Shown one piece after another: positions 1-10,500 of a stretch of 64,000 bases of DNA. The DNA comes from Bathymodiolus brooksi (Eukaryota; Mollusca; Bivalvia; Mytilida; Modiolidae). Made by a program: the position numbers and the translations under genes. Under the pieces are notes generated by a model, which was given only the letters and a program-made list of their open reading frames with translations, did no database searches and was not told the DNA's origin. Each line of letters opens with the position of its first letter. The first letter of the stretch is position 1. The stretch is from contig OY804575.1 of the NCBI GenBank assembly GCA_963680875.1, positions 108,899,005-108,963,004 on the forward strand, read 5' to 3'.

Positions 1-45
1 ATAAACAAGAAACTAAAACAGAAACTGCACAATAAAAATGTAGAA

Positions 46-2145
46 ATGGAAAATAAACAATATGAAAATTTAAATCTTATAAAACAAATAAAAGCTGCAA
101 ATGAACAAATAAATATTTTTGAATCTGAAGCAAATAATGAACACTTTTCAACAAAGGATGGGCCAAGATATTCTGATGATATGAGAACATGTATTATGGA
201 TCTCCAAGGTAGTGATATTCCAGCAAACAAAATTTCAAATGTAATTAATGTTGTTAGTAATACCTTATTTTACCGTAATCCATCTGATCTACCATGCAGA
301 AGTACTATTTCAAATATCTGTGATGAGGGGCATGTTTTGGCTAAACAACATATAAGTGAGACATTGGCAAACTGTCAACAATTTGACATTTTCTCAGATG
401 GAACATGCCGTGAAGGGAAAAAAATACTAGATTTAGGGGTTCATACTCTTACTGGTACACTATCTCTAGGATTCAAATCAGTGGCTAAAGAAAATTCTGA
501 GACTGTTGCAGAAACAATTAAAGAAACACTGAAAGAGTTTGCTGAATTAGAACACATACCTATAAACAAACTATTAGTACAACTCACATCAATGATGAGT
601 GACCGATCAAGCGTGATGAAGAAAACAAATGCAATAATTGATGATTGGCGAACCTTAAAATTGTCAGAAGATCTAAATGAAACTGAAATAAAGAAATTAA
701 ACTTTTTTTACTGTGCTGCACATGTTCTTTTAGGTTTTCATAACGAAATTACAAAATCTTTAAAAGAATTAGCGAAACAAGGCCACTCCATCGGAAGAGA
801 TGCTCTCCCTAAATTTTCTCGTTTCAAGCACAATTCAGAACCATCTGCCATACGCTTAATAAGAACTTCTTCTGAGGTATTTGGTCCACGTGGAGATGAG
901 AAGAATGGTGCCAGGCAACAGTGGCTAGCATATCTATCACTTAAAAACAAATCTTCAAAAATAATAAACTATAGAGGGAATAGGTTTAACAATTTGTTCA
1001 CTGGTGCTGTTGCTACTTTATACCATTCAGAAGATATGATTGATTTTATATCTAACTATTTAGACAGTCCAAATGACAAACTTTTATCAGTTCTTGCTGA
1101 CATTAAATGTTCTGATGTTCTCTCTCGTGTGTCTGCAATTGCCTTGGCATCAATGATATTTGCTGAGCCTTTTTGGAATGTTATTAACAGTGATGAACAT
1201 TACCTTGATCTTTACAAATTTATCATACCATTACGAGACCGATTAGAGCTATGTTCAAGGGAAATCAATATATTTGACAATGAAGTTATTCCAAATCTGT
1301 ATGAACAATATCCACATGAAATTATTCAACAGGTGTTTGACAAGGCAAAAGTGCTTCCTAAAACTATTGAAAATTTTAAAATAATATGTTCATCCATGCT
1401 GACTGTTGTTAAAAGGCAACTGAGTGATCATCTGGAATCTGGAACATATGGTGTAGCTCCTGAACCAGATCTGAAATCCAGAACATCACATAGCAAATTA
1501 ACAAATATTGCTGCTGAAAATTTATTTGGAGACTTAGACTTTTGTCTTAAGCGCAAACCAAATGCATCTTTGAGACATCATTCGGCAATAAATATGCTTA
1601 AACGTAACAAAACAATAAAATGGTTAAAAACTAAATCAGAAAATTCCAGAAAACTTTTGCTTTCTAAAGCCAGGAAAAGTGCTAAAATCTTGAAATTAAA
1701 AGAAATTACACATGAACAAAATGTATTAGAAGCAAGGAAAAAGCAGTTACAGGACACAAAACGAAAAAAACAACAACTTCAACAAAAGAAAGAGAACGAA
1801 TTAAATACAATTAAACGGAATGTAAAGTTGATGGGTGGTTTAGTAAGATCCAGTAAAGATATTGACAGTTTAATAAAATCTTGCAAAAGTATCAGGTCTA
1901 AGAAAGAAAAACTTAGATATCAAATACAATATTGTAAACATTTTATGAATTTAAACATTGAAAAGTCAGATATTTTGTGGCAAAACACTGTTAACCAAAT
2001 GAGGAGTGTGTTGTCCACTATTTTAAATCTTGATAAACCAAAAGTATTAGAAAAGGGCACTTGGGTCGCCGTGTCTTATGAGGACAACTGGTATCCTGGA
2101 GAAATAACAATTAAGATTGACAATACTTACACTTTAAATTTTTAA
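46..2145 (+). CDS. Transposase-like protein, RNase H-type motifs
   Basis: A 699-residue open frame, also open from base 1, so the true start may lie left of the window. Visible motifs fit an RNase H-fold (hAT-like) transposase: FSDGT (D118), MMSDR (D186), a C-x2-H-x5-H cluster (C223, H226, H232), and AENLFGDLD (E491), followed by a Lys-rich coiled-coil-like stretch at about 535-650. The last 30 residues begin a small Tudor-like module (GTWVAVSYEDNWYPGE). The frame stops at 2145, but the sequence from 2137 to 2336 in the next frame continues the same module (FLSRKGARGNTFIWP ... LRHWIIPEMDEIDD). One base appears to be missing in the T run at 2137-2142. The frame is otherwise uninterrupted and codon use is AT-rich like the surroundings. 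I infer a recently active selfish-element gene. The exact superfamily is not recognised, and a domesticated host gene is the alternative. Confidence 0.6.
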   Translation: MENKQYENLNLIKQIKAANEQINIFESEANNEHFSTKDGPRYSDDMRTCIMDLQGSDIPANKISNVINVVSNTLFYRNPSDLPCRSTISNICDEGHVLAKQHISETLANCQQFDIFSDGTCREGKKILDLGVHTLTGTLSLGFKSVAKENSETVAETIKETLKEFAELEHIPINKLLVQLTSMMSDRSSVMKKTNAIIDDWRTLKLSEDLNETEIKKLNFFYCAAHVLLGFHNEITKSLKELAKQGHSIGRDALPKFSRFKHNSEPSAIRLIRTSSEVFGPRGDEKNGARQQWLAYLSLKNKSSKIINYRGNRFNNLFTGAVATLYHSEDMIDFISNYLDSPNDKLLSVLADIKCSDVLSRVSAIALASMIFAEPFWNVINSDEHYLDLYKFIIPLRDRLELCSREINIFDNEVIPNLYEQYPHEIIQQVFDKAKVLPKTIENFKIICSSMLTVVKRQLSDHLESGTYGVAPEPDLKSRTSHSKLTNIAAENLFGDLDFCLKRKPNASLRHHSAINMLKRNKTIKWLKTKSENSRKLLLSKARKSAKILKLKEITHEQNVLEARKKQLQDTKRKKQQLQQKKENELNTIKRNVKLMGGLVRSSKDIDSLIKSCKSIRSKKEKLRYQIQYCKHFMNLNIEKSDILWQNTVNQMRSVLSTILNLDKPKVLEKGTWVAVSYEDNWYPGEITIKIDNTYTLNF

Positions 2146-2536
2146 GTAGAAAAGGTGCAAGAGGAAATACATTCATTTGGCCAACCAAAGATGATTTACA
2201 AACAATAGATGAGAAATTTATTATATTTTATAATTTTGAAATATTGCCCTCACCAGGTCTTAGACACTGGATTATACCTGAAATGGATGAAATTGATGAT
2301 TTACATCAGCAGTTTGTGAAAAAATATTTTGAATGACTGTAAGTGTAAATGGTTTTTGTTATGTTGATATTTATTTGTAACATATATATTATATAGTTGA
2401 TCGTTCCAAATGAGTAGTTATATATCATTTAATAAATAAATGACATGGGACAAATTTCAATGAGACAAGTTTTCAAAATTAGTAAACAAAGCAAAGGCAA
2501 TTTAACAAACACAAATCTATTGGTTGATTTTATTTA

Positions 2537-2794
2537 TTGTGTGTTTTAACGCCACTTTCAACAATATTTCAGCTATATCATGGCGACCCGTTTTAGTGGT
2601 GGTGGAAGGCGGAGTACCCGGTGAGAACCACCGACCATGGGCAAGCAACTGGTAAACTGTATCACTTGCTGCTGTGAGTCGAGTGCGTCCTTTTTTGTAA
2701 TTTACAAAGCCAGATGCGAACTCACGCCGTATTGGTGATAGGCTTGTATAAATTGCTAGATCCAACGACCTAACTCATTGAGCCACCCGGGCCC
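2537..2794 (-). mobile_element. tRNA-derived SINE, near full length
   Basis: Read on the minus strand, this has a tRNA-like head (GGGCCCGGGTGGCTC at the right edge and a degenerate B-box region GTGAGTTCGCATC). It is followed by the window-wide SINE body (GGTTCTCACCGGGTACTCC, CCACTAAAACGGGTCGCCA) and the conserved tail GAAATATTGTTGAAAGTGG...TTAAAACAC. The same body recurs about ten times in this window, which defines the family. The name is not certain; V-SINE/RUDI-type or Meta-SINE-type molluscan SINEs are candidates. Confidence 0.75.
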
Positions 2795-4251
2795 CTCTAT
2801 CAAATCTATTGGATACTTATGGTTGAATTATATTTCAAAATAAGAAAATATATGTCAATGTTACAAAATGTCATATAATTGTGCATAATAATATGGATTA
2901 ATTTATTGTTACTTAGGTTACAAGGTTTTATCTTGTTGTTATTAACTAATTTTATGATTATGAAATACTTACCAGTATTAAAAATTAAACCATGTTTTAA
3001 AATGTTCGTCAGACTATAAATGGTATTTACATATATGCATGCATTTGTATAAACCAAGTCAGGGCAAACATAACTTGTGTTGAACTTGCACCTAATTGAA
3101 TATGCATGTATAAATAGAAGAGATGACATTAATCTCATTAAACTAAAAGGTATAACGGGAGACAAGAACTACTGGCCATAGTATTCCTGACATAGGACAG
3201 ACGCATGTAAAATGCAATGTTTTTACTGAAATATGCCCAAAAAATAGTTGCTATGACAACAGAACACATATAAGACATCAACCTACATCAGTTTTGATAC
3301 TTCTAACAGAAAGGACATACCGTAAAACCCCTGTATGCAAACAATTATGAAGAAATCTTCATTAATAAAAAAGTTATGGCACTTTTTATGAAAAAAATGT
3401 TCGACTTTGTCATTTTTCGAACACGGACACATTGATCGAAGGCCTCAAATACCAGTTTGCAGTTTGAATATTTTATAGAAATGATAATGATAGGGCCTAA
3501 GAAATTCTTATCATGCAGATATCCTGCCAAATATGAAGTACAGCACCTTTCAGGGTAATAGCTATATCATTTTCAGAAATATGAGACATTAAAATTTCAA
3601 AATTTTACAATTTGGTGGCCATTTTGTTTAATCGATCCAACAAGTCTTCAGAATTTGAAGCCTTTTTTTGGTCATAACTTTGGAACCGCTCAAGATATTG
3701 ACATGATTCAAACACCAATTTCTTTCTTTTTCCAAGCTCTTGATGATGGGCTAACCTTTAGTTAAGCTTTGTGGCTTTGAAAAAATAATGTGTCATACCT
3801 ACTTGTAATTGCTACAGGTTTATCTTCTAATATACAAAACTATGATCATAAAGATGATCATACATTTCATTATAAATTTCCATTTATATGGACAAAAGAG
3901 AAGAAAATATGCATGCTTTGGGTTTTCGACTGGCACTACATTTTTCACCAGAGCCTAATGATTTTAATTTGGAAAAAAGGAATTGCCCCAAAATCCACAA
4001 TAGAAACATATTTTGACAGACTTGGACTTAATTTAATATCCCATCAGTTATTTCTGGTTAAATATGTGAAGCAGTGTGCTGGTTTAATATTAAACATGTC
4101 TTTTCACAGATTGTTCTACATTTTGATTTACTACATACATGCAAGTAAAATATTTATGATTATTATGTATTAGTTTTTCAAACATATTTAGACAATCATT
4201 TTAATATTTAATATTAGACTATTGCTTTCAGTATCATTTTTTTTTATACAG
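2795..4251. other. No gene recognised; upstream or intron DNA of ESCO
   Basis: AT-rich DNA between the SINE and the first recognised ESCO exon. It holds only short chance frames. The stretch about 3240-3780 contains phrases typical of old molluscan repeats (GGTCATAACTTTGGAACCGC, GGTGGCCATTTTG) but no defined ends were found. A small palindrome TATGATCAT-AAAG-ATGATCATA lies at 3841-3862 without flanking duplications. Confidence 0.4.
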
Positions 4252-4575
4252 GACAAGTTTAAGTTTTATTGAGAACACGCCACCATCCAAAAGGAAAAAG
4301 GATTCTTCAACTGAAAGTGATGACGACTCCCAGATTAATGTCAAGTCTTTTTATGGAGGACGTGAAAAAAAATGTTTTCCACACTCCCCTAAAAGACGTA
4401 AGGCAGCAGACAAAGTTTTGAGTAAATTAGATGGAGATGAGGTGGAAGAATTCCTGTCTTTGAAGGGAAAAGTACCAGGAGAGGTCTTGAAAATTAACAA
4501 TAAAGTCAAAAAGGATGTATTTAAACTTTCAAGTACAAGCTCTGATTCTGAACCAGTTGTAATTCTTAAGGAAAG
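4252..4575 (+). CDS. ESCO: ESCO exon a (N-terminal basic region with PIP box)
   Basis: Acceptor TTTTTTATACAG|G at 4251/4252 and donor AG|GTAAAT at 4576. It encodes [20 protein letters not shown]... with Q-I-N-V-K-S-F-Y at 4331-4354, a match to the PCNA-binding consensus Qxx[ILMV]xx[FY][FY], followed by the basic patch SPKRRK. It ends after two bases of an Arg codon, which the first base of the next exon completes. Confidence 0.85.
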
Positions 4576-7500
4576 GTAAATATTTTTGCTTGTACATCAA
4601 AAGAATTTTCCTATTTGATATATGTACAGGGGTTAACAAATCTTGGACCACCTCACTAGCCCAGGGCTATCATACTCCCAAATATTACTAGCCCGAATCT
4701 ATGAACCACTAGTCCTGGTCAATACCGTGATTTCATGAATCCGACTTGCACAATTGAACCCTTGTACAATGTATATTAGTTTAACTATCTTTCTTTTCAG
4801 ATCTGGTATTGCTTTTATTTTCCACAGTTCAGGTCACTGTAAGGCCAAAAAAAAAATATGTGTGTTTATGGTCACATGTCAAAAAACTAGGGTCGGTCGG
4901 CATTAAATTTTTTTTTCTTACTATCGGCAAAACCGGAAATAGTCGTTCCCGGTTCCGGAATCAGATTCCGGTATTCCATTTTCGAAATTTCCGGTAAGCC
5001 GTCATTTGTTGAAGCTGTTTTATGACGAGAATACGCAGTTTTTCTACCTTCCTTGCTCTCAATTTCGACAAAAATCTAGCGGTTGAATAAATAAAACATT
5101 GCTGCTGATTAAACAACATATATGAATATAAGTAGATACGAATATTGACAAGTTTGTCAATATCCGATATATATTTTTACTAGCCCGTTGGGCATACAGC
5201 TGATTATTTCAGCTAGCCCAAATGTGGAAATTACTAGCCCCGGGCGTCGGGCTAGGGGATTTGTTAACCCCTGATGTATGCTATTACCAGTATGTCTTTG
5301 CAAGAAGCTTTGTTTTCCCAAAAATTTAATTTATTTAAGAAATACATCATGGAAGCCAGAATGTGTTTTGAGTTTTAAAATGGATTTGGCAGATATCAAG
5401 ATTTTATCCCGAGCCAGAGGCGAGGGATAAAATTTACTAATATCTGCCAACCCATGTTAAAACTCTAAACACATTCTGGCTTCCATGATTTATTTCGATT
5501 CTGATATGTCTAAGAGTACAAATACGGTAGTATACTATGATTGGAAGACGGTAATTTATATTTACGTTTGTGGAAAATGTCGCACACAATTTATGCTGCC
5601 AATGAAAAAGTCAGTCACATTCACTGTCGCATGTGCGAATGAGATCGTACCATCGATAAATCGTTCGTTTGTCTACAAAGCGAAAGAAGGACGTCATGTT
5701 AGAATTTCATGTATTAAATTAAAATTAAATATATTGCATGTCCTTAGTAAACAGTAAAGGCTTACCGAGATGCTACTGGGGGCCGTCGTGATCGTATGAT
5801 AGTTGGATTTATAACTACCTGTGCAATCAGTGCCTATCACCACTGAAGTTGTGAGTTCGAATCCCGCTAATGGCGAGGTGTACTTGATACAACATTATGT
5901 GATAAAGTTTGTCAGTGGTTTTCTCCGGGTACCCTGGTTTCCTCTATCAATAAAACTGAACGCTACGATATAACGATAAACATTATTGAAAGTAGCACTA
6001 AACACCATAACCCTTTACATGACATGTTACCGCATACAACATCTACAATGCGGTAAACAAATTAATATGTGTTTCAGGGAGAAATTTCATCAAATTGTTG
6101 GGGATAAGGGGTGAAACTGTTTTTTACATCAGCAATACAATATATATGACCAAAGGTTTTGATATTGACTGTTTGTATTACAGAAACAGGAGCAACAAAA
6201 AAGGAAACTTGAAAATCTCTCCAAAGCTCAGTGGAGGAAAAAGATCAGTGAGATCAAGCAAAAAGTCATCACCAGTAAACACAAAGAAAAACTCTCTACT
6301 CCATAGGAAATCTGCTTCTGTTGGACATATACAAAAATCTCCTAATACTGAGGTCACTAAATCAGATATTACAAATGGGGAGACAACTACACCAATTTCA
6401 GGACGGAAATTTTTCAAAACTAAAACTCCATCTTCAGCTCCTAAAACCTTGGGCAGTATCATCATCAAAAAAGGATTTAACTTAAAATTTCTTCCCACGA
6501 AGAGGAGTATGGTTAGTCAACAAAAACTAAGAAATTCACCCATCAAAATGAACAAAAAAAGTAAGACACAGGCAATTGATGATACTGAAAATAGAAATGA
6601 TGATAATTATGAAACACACATACATACATCTGCAGATAATGAGGTTGAAAATAGTTTTGATTCTGGTTTCAACAGTCGACAGTCAAATTCCTCTAGTCAA
6701 CAATCATCTGAAAGTACTGAATCGGGTTCAATCAAATCGCTTTTAAAGAAACAAAGAACTGACAAAACAACTGGTAAACAAACTCCAACTAAATTGTCAT
6801 CAAAACAAACAGACATTCAAATTACTGATCCTAGCTCAGTTAAATCACCTTCAAAGAGACAAAAGATAGAAAAATTAAGTAAACAAACTCCGACAAAATT
6901 GGTATCAAAACAAACAGACAGCCAAAACTCTGTCCCTGGTTCAGGAAAATCACCATCAACAAGACAAAAAAACAGGAATCTGTCCCAGACAGAGAGTGAT
7001 GTGGTATCAATTAATGGATCGGTTGATTTGTTTACTGACAGCATCAAAGATGATGTAATATCAGAGACCAGTAGCGATGTCTCTGGACCATCAGTGAAGA
7101 AGACACATCAGAAGCTGTTCTCTATATTTGATGGAACCCCTACAAGTTCCCCAGCACACAAAGGCGGCGTAGACTTTAAGTGTTTACGGTTTGTTGATAT
7201 ATTATGAATTTTAGATTATTGAAAAGCCAGAGATCATTCGATCATTCTTATTCAATCGAATTAAAATTGGATCTCATCACTTTACCTCTCTCTCTCTCTC
7301 TCTCTCTCTCCCCCCCCCCCCCCCCCCCCCCCATTTTCTTTGTCCTAATGTACGTAACAACATCCCATGAAGGGTCATAGTTGTGAGTTTGATACCCACT
7401 CGGACGAGATGTACTCGATACAACATTATGTGATAGTTTGTCAGTGACAGATGTGTGGTTTTCTCCAGGTACTGCGATTTCCTCCATCAATAAAACTGAC

Positions 7501-10500
7501 CGCCACGATATAGCTGAAATATTGTTGAAAATGGCATTACACACCATTAAACCAAACCAAGCAAATGAAGGATAAACACCTCCTCATTGATCAGCTCCAA
7601 TTCTATTTAAAACGTTAACTGAATGTGAACAGAACATGCATCCTTGCTTAACATCATTATTGATCAAATATTTTTGCAGTCTGAACTATTTTTATTGGCC
7701 TGATTGAAGAAGTGCAAATCGGGTTACAGTATGGTGAAGTGGCTGTTGGGAATGGGTGTAACATATGTTCATGACACCACTGTGTATTTAATATGTGTTT
7801 TGATGGGTTTAAGAAAGGTTGAACTTTCAGCACTATTTAAGTCATATCATGACTCAGTTTGAATGACTAAGGATTCAGAGAAAACCACTACACAGCCACA
7901 AGTCTGAAAAACTGTATCACAAAATTATGTTGAGTACAACTTACCAAGTGCTGGAATATCTCACATTTTTAATGGTGATAAACACTGAGGTAAATATAAA
8001 TCAAGCTTATCCGCTGAGTGCTAAAAGATTTGACGAAAAATCAACTAAAATATATAGCAGAAACCAATACAGTGAGGGGTTTCAAAGTGGGCCGGTACCC
8101 GGTACTTTTACCCGCCTGAGATCGTGTATAGTACCGGCAGAAATTACTGAACCCCCCAAAATTAGCGGTGGTCAAAACCACAAGTACGATGGTTGATAGG
8201 CTTGTGGAATATTTTTCATAAAAAATTAATGATCACGTCAATTGCTGAAATCTCGCATTCAAATCGAACAACTGCGTCACGACCAAGTTGATGGGATATT
8301 CCCTGTTTTAAAAATAACTTTACCTTAGAATCGTAAATAGCAGTTTGCGCATGCGGTAAATATATATGTTTTCGCCCCAACATCTTTTCATCCTTGTGTA
8401 AAACTCGGACCGGAACAAAACTGACATCATTTCAAAATAAAAAAATGATCGATTACAAATTATGTTCAAACACAATTTAGTGTAATCTCCAGTAATATAA
8501 GTATGATCATTATGTATTATGAATATATGACTACACAATATTTTGTGCGATTTTTTTTATCCATTTAAAACCCATGGTCGAATCATTCTGGGGCGCGTTG
8601 TCTTGTTGCTTAGCTCCGTCCATATTGTTTAACTTCCGGTATAGAAAAATAAAAACTTATGGCTAATTGATTTACATATTTTGACGGGGCCCTACCGCGG
8701 TTGTTCACAGAAATGAAAGTGTGCTGAAAAACATTTTTAAAAGGGGGTACGAGGAGATAAGGGATAGAAAATTACTAGAAATCTTGAAAAGGGACCGGAC
8801 ATGGCTCAAATACGAATTACATTGTAATGTCAAAACGCCGGCCCCCCTTTTTTTCCAAAATAATTTAACTTTTGTGATTTAAATGTTAATAAATGTCTTC
8901 CCGCGAATCGTTTTTGTTCGAACATTTTTTTGGCACATTATAAGTCATGAAAGTAACAATATATATTGTGTTTGTTTAATTATATTTGTATTGATCTATT
9001 AAAATTATAAATTTTATTAAAGATTGATGATTGCAAATTTAAATTTATATGTTTCATCAAGGACGTATTCTATATACGTCCTTGGTTTCATTAATTATGA
9101 CACTTATATGTCTTGATCCGAGCCAATGGTCTTTGATGAGTTTAATTACTGGTAATAAAGTAAAAAAAAACACAAACCAAGGTATTGTGAAAAAGAAAAG
9201 GACAAAGCCAACAAAAGAATTTTGAGAAGTTTAAGCTTTGATAACAATGGCTTGGTCAAGCCTAGGTGCGGAACCGTAGCTCTTTATGGTCCTTTTGGGT
9301 TTTTTTAAGATATGGCAGACTATCTATGAATAATCTTGGCTGAAGTCTGTAAACTGAAATATTCAATAAAGAAATTGGGGGGAAAAATCCAGGCATTATG
9401 CATGGTCTTCACTCTTGGTGAAATCTGAACTCTAAAGATAATGGGATTTTTCTTTCAAAAACACTTAATGTTTTGCAGTCTCTGAAGTGCATTTTTTGGT
9501 CCACAAAATGCTAGATTTCAGGAGCTTCCGCCCCCTGGACCCCTTACGGCCCTCAGCCTAATTTTTTAGGTACCTCCTAAAATTTAAGAAGTACCTCCTA
9601 TTATAAAAAACTTTGAAACCCCTGTACAGTACTTCTCTTTTTTAAGGCCACCCCTAGGTATTTTGCCTTTAAAAATTGGCCTTATAAGAGGGGTGGTCTC
9701 TCTTGAGGACAATTTAGTAGTATTTTATTTACTCAGTGCACATGCATCTGGTCTGATAAGAAGAGAACTACTGTGTTGTACCACTACTGGTATAAACTTG
9801 TGTGTTAGTATCAGATTCCATGTCTACTCGGGCTTGAATAAGTCATAATTAAAATTATTATGTTTATGTGTTGCAGGAAAAGATCACCTAGGCAATCACC
9901 AAGACTTAGATCTAGATTAGAGAAAGACAATAAAGAACAAATGGTTTTGGTATGTATGCAACAAGAAACTCCACTTAGAGATAATTTTGACATGCTGTAT
10001 AACAAGCCATCTTGTTAGTATTATAGTTTCTACAAGACATTGCAGGGGCTGTCGTGGTCATGATCATAATGTAGTTGGATTTATTACTACCTATGTAATC
10101 AGTGCCTACCATCACTAATGTGTGTTCGAATCCCGCTCAGGTGAGATGTACTCTAGGTCGGTGGTTTTCTCCGGGTACTCCAGTTTCCTCCACCAAGAAA
10201 ACTGACCGCCACGATATAACTGAAATATTGTTGAAAGTGGCATTAAACACCATAGCCCACAAGACAATGTCGTCATCTTTAATAGAATTTAAATATGTTA
10301 CATCCATTTTAAAAGTATTTTATACTGCTCCAAGTGAAGAGACAGAAATCCACAATATTTACTACACATCCAAGTTTCTCATTTAAAAAAGATTGCATCT
10401 TGTGTCATTTTTACACAATTAAAAATTTTGATGTCATATTTTGTTATAGATTTCTCAGAGCAATATCACATCAAAGGCAAAATCTGAGATGTGAGATGCA

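Noticed and set aside
3841..3862. Palindrome TATGATCAT-AAAG-ATGATCATA as another mini-element
   Set aside because: No flanking duplication, and no CA...TG ends.
3790..4173. 127-codon frame just before the first ESCO exon
   Set aside because: No resemblance to ESCO N-termini, no donor in matching phase, composition of random AT-rich DNA.
5779..5890. Possible functional tRNA gene (A/B-box-like head)
   Set aside because: It is continuous with the SINE body and tail and recurs in the same form at several loci; no clean cloverleaf or anticodon arm was found.
7189..7207. ESCO exon b read through to the stop at 7207 as a short isoform
   Set aside because: The donor at 7189 gives the exact phase for the next exon; the extra codons (FVDIL) are intron read-through.
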